From NCBI RefSeq assembly GCF_030730875.1, contig NZ_JAVAMA010000001.1, positions 186,001 to 250,000 of the forward strand: a stretch of DNA of 64,000 bases, in the 5' to 3' direction. This DNA is from Sphingomonas sp. DG1-23. Lineage in GTDB: Bacteria > Pseudomonadota > Alphaproteobacteria > Sphingomonadales > Sphingomonadaceae. Positions 17,427-25,726 of this stretch are shown here, in pieces (the first letter of the stretch is position 1; each line of letters begins with the position of its first letter). A program made the position numbers and the translations under genes. Below the pieces are notes generated by a model. It had not been told where the DNA came from. It searched no databases and was given only the letters and a program-made list of their open reading frames with translations.

Positions 17427-20400
17427 ATGCAGCTGAAATGGACGATTTTCGTCGCGGCGGCGCTGTTGCTCTTGCTGCCGTGCGTCGATGCCGCCGCCGA
17501 TCCGTCGGATGCCCCGGCGCGGCGGCTGAGCCACTATACCCATCAGCGCTGGAGCGCCGAAAGCGATGCGCCGCGGCCGGTCTTCGCCCTCGCCCAGGAC
17601 CGGCGTGGCTATCTGTGGGTGGCGAGCGCGGCCGGCCTGTTCCGTTTCGACGGTATTCGCTTCGAGGCGATCAGCATGGGCGTCGATCTGATCGAGCACG
17701 GCGCGCCTTCCGCGCTTCTCGTCCGGCGCAACGGCGAGATCTGGACGAATTTCGAACGTTCGGGGCGTTTTGCAGTCTATCGCGATGGCCAGCTGCGCTT
17801 CCTGCGCGCCCCGCCCGCCCCCGCACGCGTGATGTCGATGCACGAGGCAGAGGACGGAACGATCTGGGTGGCGACCGAACGGATCGGCGTGCCCCTGCTG
17901 CGCTTTCGTCACGGCAAATGGACCTCGTTCGGCATCGATGCCGGAGCGCCGCTCGACAATCCGTTCAGCATGGCGGTGACGCCCGACGGTACGGTCTGGT
18001 TCTCCTTCACAGCGTCGGTGGCGCGACTGGCGCGCGACGGCGGTCGGTTCGAATTCGTTCTTCGCCGACGCGGCATGCTCGGCCGGCTTTCGCTGGATCC
18101 GCAACAGCGAGTCTGGCTGACCGAGCGCCGCGGCACCTATCCGCTTACCGGCCCGCGGGGACAGGGGAAGCCGCCGCTGCTCCGGCACGCCTATGCGACC
18201 GACAAAGGCCAGATACGCGGCTGGCCTACGTTCGACCGCGAGGGAAATCTGTGGATCGCGACTTATTATCACGGGCTGCAGCGCATCCCCCGGCCCGATC
18301 CCCGCGGCGCGCCCTCGACGGCCGAGGGCGCGTCCGCGGTCGAGCATTTCACCGCGCGTGACGGCCTGTCCTCCAACGCGATGGCGCAGATCCTCCAGGA
18401 TGCCGAGGGCAATGTCTGGGCTGCCACCGAAAATGGTGTCGACCGGTTCTGGCCCGCGACCTTGCGCCTCGAGCCCGAACTCACCGAGCCGGGCGCGTTC
18501 GGCGACTTGCTGCTGCAGGGTACGGACGGCGCGGTCTATATCGGCCAGGCGCACACGGTGTACCGGGTCCGCCCGGGCGGGCGCCCGGAGGCGATCTTCC
18601 GGACCAAAGCCGCGCCGCGGACCCTGTGCGAGGCGCCGGACGGCGGACTGTGGATCGCGCTCGATCAGACCCGCGAGGTCGTGATCTGGCGCGCGGGCCG
18701 CGTCGACCCGCTCGGTCGGCCCGCGCCCCTCACCGACACGATCTACGACTGCGCCTTCGACGCCAGAGGCGGTTTCTGGCTGACGGCCGCGCTGGGCGGG
18801 ATGGCGCGGTATCGGGCAGGTCGCTGGCAACGCATGTTCGACTCCCCTGGTAGCGGCTTTCTGCCGAAATCGATGGTCACCGACGAACAGGGTCGGATCG
18901 TGCTGCAATGGAATGACCATGTCCTGAGCCGGCTCGAGGGCGAGGTGCGCCGCTCGGTGCCACTCCCGCTCGACGGATATGGTCCCGCGGAAGTGGCGCT
19001 GTATCCGATCGCCCCGGCGACGTTGTTCGCCGGCGGACGATTCGGCCTCGCCCGGCTCCGTGACGACCGCTTCCAGAGCATTTCGGCGCGCCGGGTTCCT
19101 CTGCTTAGCGGCGTGAACGGCATGGTCCGGACGTCCGAAGGCGATACCTGGCTGACGGCCCCAAGCGGGGTCCTGCGCATCGCTTCCACGGCGCTCGACC
19201 GTGCCTTTGCGGATCCGGGCGCGGCGCTACCGATCCAGGTCTTCGGCGCCGTCGACGGCCTCAGGAGCCGGCCGCACTCGCACAGCCGCCGCGCGATCGT
19301 TCGCGGCGGCGACGGCCGGCTGTGGATCGCTACCCAGACCGGGACCCTGTGGCTCGATCCGACGGACGTCACGCGCAGCCGGACGCCGCCGAATGTCGCA
19401 GTCGGCGCCCTCGTCACGCGGAAGCGGGTCTATCGCGATCCGGCCGCGCTGACGCTGCCGGCCGGTACGTCGAACATCCAGATCGACTTCGCTGTGCTTA
19501 GCTTCTCCAATCCCCGCGCGACGCAGGTCCGCTATCGGATCGAGGGGCAGGATGCCGACTGGGTCGAGGCCGGCACACGCCGTCAGGCCTTTTACACCAA
19601 CCTCAAGCCGGGCAGCTATCGTTTTCGACTGATTGCGGCGAACGACAATGGCATCTGGAACGAGCAAGGTGCCACGGTGGACTTCGTCATCCCGCCGACC
19701 TTCGTCCAGTCCGGATGGTTCGCCGCGCTGTGCGTGGCGTTCGTGCTCCTGCTCCTCGCAGCAGCATATCGACTGCGCGTGGCACAGGTGGCCAACCGGA
19801 TCCGGACACGGCTCGAGGAACGGCTCGGCGAGCGCGAGCGCATTGCCCGCGAGCTTCACGACACGCTGCTGCAGAGCGTCCAGGGGCTGGTCCTGCGCTT
19901 CCAGTCGGTGGCGAACAAGATGCCTCCCGAAGGCGCGTCCCGCACCCAGCTCGAAGCGGCCCTCCAGCGCGCCGACGAGGTCCTCGCCGAAGGGCGCGAT
20001 CGCGTGCAGGATCTGCGAGCCTCCTCGGGATCGGGCGATCTCGCGGAACTGATCAAGGACCGGGCGATCGACGCCGGCTTCGATCCGCAGATTCCGATCC
20101 GCATCATCGTCGAAGGCAGGCAGCGAACGGTCCATCCGCTCGTCGCGGCCGAGCTCGGCCGGATCGCCGGCGAGGCGCTGTTCAACGCCGCGCGCCACGC
20201 CCGCGCCAGTTCGGTCGACATCACCATTCGCTTCGAAGCCCGTCAACTCGCCGTCGAGGTGCGCGACGACGGCGTCGGGATCACCGGTGAAGTTCTCGAC
20301 AAGGGGCACAAGCCGGGCCATTTCGGACTGATCGGCATGCGCGAGCGGGCGGAACGGATCGGAGGCAGCTTTTCGGTCGACAGCCGACCCGGCATGGGGT

Positions 20401-20510
20401 GTGCCGTGACGATGGCGTTGCCCGCCCGTCTCGCTTTCGCCGATCACGCGCCGCGTGGGCGGCTATTCGCGCGGCTTTGGCGCCGTTGGAAGGAATCCGG
20501 CCATGGCTGA
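17427..20510 (+). CDS. Periplasmic-propeller sensor histidine kinase (Reg_prop/Y_Y_Y/HisKA_3)
   Basis: A 1027-residue membrane sensor. A signal peptide (residues 1-23) precedes a long periplasmic region of two-component-propeller repeats (GYLWVASAAGLFRFDG is the first clear blade; more recur to about residue 640). A Y_Y_Y domain follows (VRYRIEGQDADWVEAGT to SYRFRLIAANDNG, about 700-757), then one transmembrane helix (about 763-783). The cytoplasmic part has HisKA_3 (ARELHDTLLQSVQG, about 808) and a NarX-type ATPase (GEALFNAARHA; GLIGMRERAERIGG). Homologous architectures often sense extracellular glycans or their breakdown products. It overlaps the NarL-like gene by 8 bp and surely signals to it. 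Confidence 0.93.
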   Translation: MQLKWTIFVAAALLLLLPCVDAAADPSDAPARRLSHYTHQRWSAESDAPRPVFALAQDRRGYLWVASAAGLFRFDGIRFEAISMGVDLIEHGAPSALLVRRNGEIWTNFERSGRFAVYRDGQLRFLRAPPAPARVMSMHEAEDGTIWVATERIGVPLLRFRHGKWTSFGIDAGAPLDNPFSMAVTPDGTVWFSFTASVARLARDGGRFEFVLRRRGMLGRLSLDPQQRVWLTERRGTYPLTGPRGQGKPPLLRHAYATDKGQIRGWPTFDREGNLWIATYYHGLQRIPRPDPRGAPSTAEGASAVEHFTARDGLSSNAMAQILQDAEGNVWAATENGVDRFWPATLRLEPELTEPGAFGDLLLQGTDGAVYIGQAHTVYRVRPGGRPEAIFRTKAAPRTLCEAPDGGLWIALDQTREVVIWRAGRVDPLGRPAPLTDTIYDCAFDARGGFWLTAALGGMARYRAGRWQRMFDSPGSGFLPKSMVTDEQGRIVLQWNDHVLSRLEGEVRRSVPLPLDGYGPAEVALYPIAPATLFAGGRFGLARLRDDRFQSISARRVPLLSGVNGMVRTSEGDTWLTAPSGVLRIASTALDRAFADPGAALPIQVFGAVDGLRSRPHSHSRRAIVRGGDGRLWIATQTGTLWLDPTDVTRSRTPPNVAVGALVTRKRVYRDPAALTLPAGTSNIQIDFAVLSFSNPRATQVRYRIEGQDADWVEAGTRRQAFYTNLKPGSYRFRLIAANDNGIWNEQGATVDFVIPPTFVQSGWFAALCVAFVLLLLAAAYRLRVAQVANRIRTRLEERLGERERIARELHDTLLQSVQGLVLRFQSVANKMPPEGASRTQLEAALQRADEVLAEGRDRVQDLRASSGSGDLAELIKDRAIDAGFDPQIPIRIIVEGRQRTVHPLVAAELGRIAGEALFNAARHARASSVDITIRFEARQLAVEVRDDGVGITGEVLDKGHKPGHFGLIGMRERAERIGGSFSVDSRPGMGCAVTMALPARLAFADHAPRGRLFARLWRRWKESGHG

Positions 20511-21129
20511 CACGCCCATTCGCATCCTGATCGTCGACGATCATCCGCTCCTGCGCGAGGGCGTCGCCGCGATCCTCGAGGATTGGCGCGACATATCGGT
20601 CGTCGGCGAGGCCGGCGATGGCGCGGAGGCAGTGGAGCAGTTCCGCATTCTCCAGCCCGACGTCACGCTGATGGACTTGCAGATGCCGGGAATGAACGGG
20701 CTCGAGGCGATCATGGCGATCCGCGCCGATTTTCCGCAGGCGCGCATCCTCGTCCTCACAACCTATGCGGGCGACGCACAGGCGGTTCGCGCGCTCAAGG
20801 CAGGCGCGACCGGATATCTGCTCAAGAGCAGTCTCCGGACCGAGATGCTCGACGCGATCCGCAACGTGCATCGCGGACGCCGGCACGTTCAGGGCGACGT
20901 CGCAGCCGAGATCGCGCTCCACGTCGCCGACGAGGCGCTGAGCGAACGCGAGACCGCGGTGCTGCGTCTCGTCGCAGTAGGCAAGGCCAACAAGGAGATC
21001 GCGCGTGCGTTGTCGCTCTCCGAAGAGACAGTGAAGGCGCACCTCAAGAACATTTTCGCCAAGCTGGACGTGGGCGATCGTACGCACGCCGTGACCGTGG
21101 CCGCGCGGCGCGGGATCATCGAGCTCTGA
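20503..21129 (+). CDS. NarL-family response regulator
   Basis: A 208-residue regulator with a receiver domain (LIVDDHPLLREGV, phospho-acceptor Asp58 in LMDLQMPGMNG, switch region LTTYAGD, Lys in LLKSS) and a GerE/LuxR HTH (LSERETAVLRLVAVGKANKE; LSLSEETVKAHLKNIFAKL). GGAAGGA precedes the ATG at 20503, which lies inside the last codons of the kinase gene, so translation is coupled. It is the cognate output of the propeller kinase. Confidence 0.94.
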   Translation: MADTPIRILIVDDHPLLREGVAAILEDWRDISVVGEAGDGAEAVEQFRILQPDVTLMDLQMPGMNGLEAIMAIRADFPQARILVLTTYAGDAQAVRALKAGATGYLLKSSLRTEMLDAIRNVHRGRRHVQGDVAAEIALHVADEALSERETAVLRLVAVGKANKEIARALSLSEETVKAHLKNIFAKLDVGDRTHAVTVAARRGIIEL

Positions 21130-21141
21130 GGCTCCCATTTC

Positions 21142-21891
21142 TCACAGCAGCGCCATCCCGCCGTCCACGCGCAGATTGACGCCGGTCACAAAGCTGCCCG
21201 CGTCGGACGCAAGGAACAGCGCCGCGCGCGCGAGTTCGTCGGGGCGCCCGAGCCGGCCGAGCGGGATTGCCTCCGCCATTGCCGCTGCAAAGGCATCGCG
21301 TTGGTCCGGCGCGATGCCCAGCTTGTCGAGGATGGCAGTATCGGTCGGCCCCGGGCTCAGCACGTTGACGCGGATGCCGCGCGACCGGAACTCGAGCGCC
21401 CAGCTCCGCGCGAAGGCGCCGATCGCCGCTTTCGAGCCGGCATAGACGGCATGGCCCTCGAGCGCCTTCTCGCTCGCAAGCGAGCCGGTGAGCAGGATCG
21501 CGCCGCCATCGCGCAGAACGGGCGCGATCCGCTGCACACCGAAGAAGACGCCGCGCGTGTTGAGCGCGAACTGCGCGTCATATTCGATCTCGGAGACCTC
21601 GGCCGAGTTGCGGATGGTGTTCATGCCCGCATTGGCGACATAGATGTCGAGGCCGCCGATCCGCGCGGAAAGCTCGCCCGCCATGCGGCTGTGATGTTTG
21701 GGATCCGCCGCGTCGCCTTCGAACGCCAGTGTACCCGGCCCGATCTGTGCGGCCGCCGCCTCGAGCGCATGCCGGCTACGGCCGGTGATGACGATCTGCG
21801 CGCCAGCCTCGGCAAAGGACGTGGCGATGGCGAGTCCGATTCCGCTGCTTCCGCCAGTGATCAGCGCCGTCTTTCCGCTCAGCGTTCCCAT
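21142..21891 (-). CDS. Short-chain dehydrogenase/reductase
   Basis: A 249-residue classical SDR. The cofactor loop TGGSSGIG, the NAG motif (VANAGMNT), catalytic Ser (LLTGSLAS), Tyr and Lys (YAGSK) and the C-terminal FVTGVNLRVDGG are all present. Such enzymes interconvert an alcohol and a ketone with NAD(P)H; the substrate is unknown. The gene converges with the NarL-like gene (12-bp gap) and stands alone. A LuxR-type operator-like site (22060) lies about 170 bp upstream. Confidence 0.93.
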   Translation of the reverse strand: MGTLSGKTALITGGSSGIGLAIATSFAEAGAQIVITGRSRHALEAAAAQIGPGTLAFEGDAADPKHHSRMAGELSARIGGLDIYVANAGMNTIRNSAEVSEIEYDAQFALNTRGVFFGVQRIAPVLRDGGAILLTGSLASEKALEGHAVYAGSKAAIGAFARSWALEFRSRGIRVNVLSPGPTDTAILDKLGIAPDQRDAFAAAMAEAIPLGRLGRPDELARAALFLASDAGSFVTGVNLRVDGGMALL

Positions 21892-22291
21892 GGTCGGTCC
21901 TCCGATCGTTGTCGCGACCGATCTAGACAGGCGGGCGGGTCCGGAAACTCACGCCCTGGGCGATGCCGCGCCCGCCCGAAGCCCAGGTTCGAGCTTGCTG
22001 AACCCGGGGGAACTCCCCACGCCCGGACGCACGCGTGCTAGCCGGCGGCAGGAGCGGAGCCATACCTTGGTACGATATCGCGCCCGCGCCGACGCTGGCA
22101 CATCCGCTCGCAGCTCAGACGGCGCGCCGCTCCCCCAACACGGTGCTCCAGAGCGGCTTGTCGAGCCGTGTCAATCGGACGCGACAGGGATGATGAACGC
22201 AGGGTTTTTTCCGATTTCACCCTGTGGCCAACGAAATGGCAGTCGAGCGTCCCACCTGTCCGGCTCTACAGGCACCAGCGAGGAAGATTCG
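21892..22291. other. Divergent intergenic region (400 bp)
   Basis: This gap between the SDR and the ThuA-like gene must contain both promoters. Apart from the CCATACCTTGGT site at 22060 I see only a T-run near 22206-22211 and no clear small gene. Open frames crossing it encode arginine-rich sequence without family character and are treated as non-coding. Confidence 0.5.
22060..22073. promoter_or_regulatory. Operator-like site CCATACCTTGGTAC
   Basis: It shares 11 of 12 positions with the site at 16101 and has the ACCTTGGT core whose reverse complement (ACCAAGGT) occurs in the 55790 site. It lies between the divergent SDR and ThuA-like genes, so either could be controlled from it. A LuxR-type regulator is the natural guess. 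Confidence 0.35.
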
Positions 22292-23266
22292 ATGTCCCGG
22301 CCAATCCGCATCCTGCTCCAGACGACGATCCCTCCGATCGCCGACGATTGGAACATCGCGCGCTTTTCGATGTTGCGCGACCATCTCGCCGGGCTCACCG
22401 ACGATTCAGGCGCGTCGCTGTACGAGGTCACTGCGCGCGATCGTACCCCACCCGGCGCTCCCGACCCGGTTCTGTCGACGCTCGACCAGTCCGACTATGA
22501 CGAACTCTGGCTGTTCGCCGTCGACACCGGCGACGGCCTTCACGAGGCGGATTGCGCCGCAATCGGCCGCTTCCGCCGACGCGGGCGCGGCCTGTTGGTC
22601 ACGCGCGACCATATGAACCTCGGCAGCTCGGTGTGCACGCTGGGTGGCGTCGGCAACGCCCATTTCTTTCACAGCAAGAATGCCGAACCGGATCCGGCCC
22701 GCCGCGCCGTGGACGACCGCGAGACCAGCTATATCTTGTGGCCCAATTATCATTCGGGCGCGAACGGCGACTTTCAGGAGATCGCGGTCGCCGACCCGCC
22801 CCACCCGCTATTGCTCGACCCGACCGCGCCCGGCGGGCTGATCCGCTACCTTCCCGCCCATCCGCACGAGGGCGCCGTCGGCGTGCCCGCCGACGACCCA
22901 TCGGCACGCGTGATCGCCACCGGCACCAGCAAGGCGAGCGGCCGCCGTTTCAATCTCATAGTCGCGTTCGAGCCTTCGGCGGACGGCGGGCCGGCAGTGG
23001 CGCAATCGACCTTCCATCATTTCGCCGACTATAACTGGGACCCGGGCGCCGGCGCGCCCAGCTTCGTCAGTGAGCCGCCGGGCAACGCCCTCGCCCATTC
23101 GCCGGAGGCGCGGCGCGCGGTCCAGCGCTATGTCCGCAATCTCGCCTTCTGGCTCGCCGGCCGGTCGTCTCATGAGGACCGGCGCGACCGCGAGCTGGAC
23201 GAAGCGCTCGACGAAAGCTTTCCCGCCAGCGATCCGCTTGCGATCGACCCGCCCGCAAGGGCCTGA
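22292..23266 (+). CDS. ThuA/class I amidotransferase-like protein with acidic C-terminal tail
   Basis: A 324-residue protein I cannot assign firmly. The N-terminal half looks like a Rossmann-type amidotransferase-like fold: a strand near RILLQTTIPPI, then ELWLFAVDTGDGL, and RGRGLLVTRDHMNLGSS, where a ThuA or cyanophycinase-like protein would place its elbow. Histidine-rich segments (NAHFFHSKNAEP; QSTFHHFADYNWD) follow. The last 30 residues are a separable acidic tail with DESFPASDPLAI, a short motif also common in small stress-associated proteins. GAGGAAG precedes the ATG at 22292. It is followed after 8 bp by a membrane protein. Confidence 0.7.
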   Translation: MSRPIRILLQTTIPPIADDWNIARFSMLRDHLAGLTDDSGASLYEVTARDRTPPGAPDPVLSTLDQSDYDELWLFAVDTGDGLHEADCAAIGRFRRRGRGLLVTRDHMNLGSSVCTLGGVGNAHFFHSKNAEPDPARRAVDDRETSYILWPNYHSGANGDFQEIAVADPPHPLLLDPTAPGGLIRYLPAHPHEGAVGVPADDPSARVIATGTSKASGRRFNLIVAFEPSADGGPAVAQSTFHHFADYNWDPGAGAPSFVSEPPGNALAHSPEARRAVQRYVRNLAFWLAGRSSHEDRRDRELDEALDESFPASDPLAIDPPARA

Positions 23267-23274
23267 CCGCGCGG

Positions 23275-23997
23275 ATGTCTTCCGGGACCACCGACATGCT
23301 CAAACCGCCCATCAGACAGATTTTCGCGCGGCGCCCCGATCCTTTGAGCGTCACGACCAGCTATGTGATCATGCGCAACGGAGTCGGCGCCCTTGGCTTG
23401 GCACTTCCGATCGTCGTGATTGCCGGGGGCGGTTTTGATTCGGTCCAGGCTTCGCTCAGCGCCTATTATCACTTCTCCCCGACTCGCCCGGCCGAATATG
23501 GTGCGGGAACCATGCGCGACGCCTTTGTCGGGATGCTCTTCGCGATTGGCGCCTTTCTGTTCTTCTATCGCGGCCATTCGCTCCAGGAAGACATGGCCCT
23601 GAACATCGCCGGCATTTGCGCGGTGCTCATCGCGCTGCTGCCCATGGACTGGCCAGTAGGCGCGGCGACCCCGGTGAGCCTTACCGCGTGCATCCATTCG
23701 GGGTCGGCAATCCTCTTCTTCATCATGATAGCCTATGTGTGCATCTTCCGCGCGCGCGATACCTTGCTCATCCTGAAGAGCCACCGACGTCGCAGGGCCT
23801 TCGGACGCATCTACCTGATCCTTGGTATCCTGATGCTGGCAACGCCGGCCGCAGTGCTGGCGCTCAAAGTTGTCGCGCCCGATCGAAGCAGCCGCTCCAC
23901 GCTGTGGATCGAAGTCGCGGGTGTTGTTGTCTTTGCATCGTTCTGGTTGATCAAGAGCTTCGAGATCAGATCTTCGCTGCAATTGATCTTCAGATGA
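23275..23997 (+). CDS. Six-helix membrane protein of unknown function
   Basis: A 240-residue protein with about six predicted transmembrane helices (GALGLALPIVVIAGG; FVGMLFAIGAFLFFY; NIAGICAVLIALLPM; SAILFFIMIAYVCIF; IYLILGILMLATPAA; a last helix near the C-terminus). The pattern resembles DUF998/Frag1-like proteins, but I recognise no named family. It begins 8 bp after the ThuA-like gene and is likely in its operon. An alternative start lies seven codons downstream (23296). Codon use is somewhat less GC-biased than in the genes to its left. Confidence 0.75.
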   Translation: MSSGTTDMLKPPIRQIFARRPDPLSVTTSYVIMRNGVGALGLALPIVVIAGGGFDSVQASLSAYYHFSPTRPAEYGAGTMRDAFVGMLFAIGAFLFFYRGHSLQEDMALNIAGICAVLIALLPMDWPVGAATPVSLTACIHSGSAILFFIMIAYVCIFRARDTLLILKSHRRRRAFGRIYLILGILMLATPAAVLALKVVAPDRSSRSTLWIEVAGVVVFASFWLIKSFEIRSSLQLIFR

Positions 23998-24318
23998 GCG
24001 CGTGTGCGCGGCCTGACGGGTTGGAGCAGCTTTGAAACCAGTATCGTAGCGCCAGCCCGGATTGCCGCATGAGTGAACGGCCGCTTTCGAGCGCCGTCAC
24101 GGGCATGCTGAGCTGGCTACTCGGTCATCCGGCTCACCGGGCACGAGATCAATCGAGCATGCCGCGCTGTGCGGGCCGGGCGCCAGTCGGCAGTCGAAAC
24201 CCGGCTACGCAATCCGATCTTCGAGGTGGCAATCCTCCCCGCGAGTGACCGCTTTGCCCCTCCAGGTCGCCGTTTATTTGCTCAACGCGTTGCCCGGGAG
24301 CAGGCGCGCATCGCGGTG
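23998..24318. other. Intergenic region (321 bp) with no supported gene
   Basis: The gap lies between convergent genes. One small + strand frame (24069-24248, 59 codons) has a plausible ATG but a composition of random high-GC sequence and no family character, so it is not annotated. The AT content rises toward the right, where the low-GC pair begins. Confidence 0.5.
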
Positions 24319-25377
24319 CTACAGCGGCACCGCCTGCCGATCATATTGCTCCATTGCGCGGATGAGGGACTGCACATCCGTCGTGTTGCGCAGCAGCGCG
24401 TTGCGAGCGTCATAACAAGCACCCACGCTTGGAAACTTTACTTCAACCGGGCCGACAACGATCATCTCGCGGCTCACTCCCAAAGTCGCGGCTTGCGTGA
24501 TCGTTCGCGCCTCGGACGGGTAATAATAACTCCACTTGCCAAGAGGAAATTCGTACGTCTTCGCAGCGACAGGTATTTTAGCCCTTACTCGGATCCACCC
24601 TCCAAAGGCCTTCGGCACCCTGATCCACCCGTCCTTTTTATATGCCGGGCGCGTGACAATTCCTTCTATGGGAACGTCGGCAGTGGCTTTGCCGAGAATC
24701 TGGTAGTTCACGGTTTCGCTGCGACTGACATATTCGTGAAAACGCAACGAAAGCGGCAGCACGGTAACGCTGGAGCCGATCGACCTTGTTGTTTGCACCG
24801 TTTCCTTGGTGCGCGTAATGTACTCGTCGCTTTTGACGACGGTAGTTTCGAACTCCCGGCCGGCGCTTCCACCAAGCCCACCGGAGACGGCAACGCCGTA
24901 CCCCTCGAAGCTGACTGGCTCATAAGTCAGCGTGAAAAAGGACTTTACCCGGTCCGTTTGCTGGCGCGCCCGTGTCCGCGTTTGCTCGGCTTCGGTGGTC
25001 CGAACGTCGGAGGATTCGATCTGGCGGGTCTCAGGTTGGCTGGTGCAATTGAAATATGCTTCCGCCGCAATGGAGTTGATCGAAGGGTTTCTTGTCCCAA
25101 TTTCGTTGAAGCGAATATCCCGAAACGTGAAGGATGGCGCGCCGGCTACCCTGATCGAAAGCTGCGCGTTACGCCAGTTGATGAGCCCTAGATCTGTCTT
25201 GGCGTTTGGGTTGGTCAGCCTCAATTGGTTGCGAACGATCGGCATCATCCCTTGTCTGGACTGCGGAAACTTCACGTCCACAAATTGCTGCGCCGACAAG
25301 TATATTGGCTGCGTGTCCTGCGCCAATAATGGCCCCGCGATCGCAAGCGGGAGAGCGCCCATAAGAATGCCATTCAT
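24319..25377 (-). CDS. Secreted protein with aerolysin/ETX-MTX2-like features
   Basis: A 352-residue exported protein with a signal peptide (residues 1-19, cut after LLA). Residues about 107-240 show the pattern of aerolysin-type pore formers: an Asn/Thr/Gln entry strand (FNCTSQPETRQ), long Thr/Ser/Glu/Arg-alternating amphipathic strands (TTEAEQTRTRARQQTDRV), a glycine-rich loop (SGGLGGSAG), a second alternating strand (YITRTKETVQTTRS), then a hydrophobic-proline strand (SSVTVLPLSLRFHEYV) and VNYQILGKATADVP. The C-terminal third has Trp/Tyr-rich strands (GWIRVPKAFGGWIRV). Family membership is by eye and not certain. It starts 1 bp after the stop of a Cys-rich mini-protein. Base composition is clearly lower in GC than its surroundings, suggesting acquisition by transfer. 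Confidence 0.6.
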   Translation of the reverse strand: MNGILMGALPLAIAGPLLAQDTQPIYLSAQQFVDVKFPQSRQGMMPIVRNQLRLTNPNAKTDLGLINWRNAQLSIRVAGAPSFTFRDIRFNEIGTRNPSINSIAAEAYFNCTSQPETRQIESSDVRTTEAEQTRTRARQQTDRVKSFFTLTYEPVSFEGYGVAVSGGLGGSAGREFETTVVKSDEYITRTKETVQTTRSIGSSVTVLPLSLRFHEYVSRSETVNYQILGKATADVPIEGIVTRPAYKKDGWIRVPKAFGGWIRVRAKIPVAAKTYEFPLGKWSYYYPSEARTITQAATLGVSREMIVVGPVEVKFPSVGACYDARNALLRNTTDVQSLIRAMEQYDRQAVPL

Positions 25378-25378
25378 A

Positions 25379-25537
25379 TCAGCCGGCCCTCCGGTGCTTC
25401 AAGGCATCATGATGGCATTCCAGGCAATCCGTAGAGACTAAAGGGTTCTTGATGAAACCTTGGCAGTCGCAGCCGGCGACTTTGCAGGCAGGCAGATCTT
25501 CCGCACTCTTTCCTGTGCGCTCGGTTTCTTCTGACAT
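25379..25537 (-). CDS. Cys/His-rich mini-protein preceding the toxin-like gene
   Basis: A 52-residue cytosolic protein with a putative zinc-binding cluster: C-x4-CDC-x2-F and, nine residues on, C-x2-CHH-x4-H (segments CKVAGCDCQGF and CLECHHDALKH). I start it at the ATG at 25537, where GGAAGGGGGGACG is an excellent Shine-Dalgarno; the frame stays open a further 28 codons upstream. Its stop is followed after one base by the ATG of the secreted protein, so translation is coupled. No transmembrane or signal segment is seen. It could be a regulator or chaperone of the toxin-like protein; I do not recognise the family. Confidence 0.65.
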   Translation of the reverse strand: MSEETERTGKSAEDLPACKVAGCDCQGFIKNPLVSTDCLECHHDALKHRRAG

Positions 25538-25690
25538 CGTCCCCCCTTCCGATTGCTTCATATTACGTAGAAAGCAATCGCCGACAAGCGGAATGCGGGG
25601 CCGAAACGACCTTCCCTTCATTGCCGTAACGCGCGGGTGCGCGTCCTCGACACGGACCGAAATTCAGGGGGGCCACACAGGGGTCACGAA

Positions 25691-25720
25691 TTCGCCCCCC
25701 GGATAGATCCGGGGGGCGAA
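25691..25720 (-). terminator. Hairpin downstream of the TonB receptor
   Basis: A perfect inverted repeat with about 14-bp arms (TTCGCCCCCCGGAT against ATCCGGGGGGCGAA) ends 6 bp from the receptor stop. It would form a strong stem in the leftward transcript. No U-run follows, so efficiency is uncertain. Confidence 0.7.
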
Positions 25721-25726
25721 ACGCGG

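Noticed and set aside
24069..24248. 59-codon + strand ORF in the gap after the membrane protein
   Set aside because: No Shine-Dalgarno, composition like random sequence, no helix or motif, and it converges on a better supported gene.
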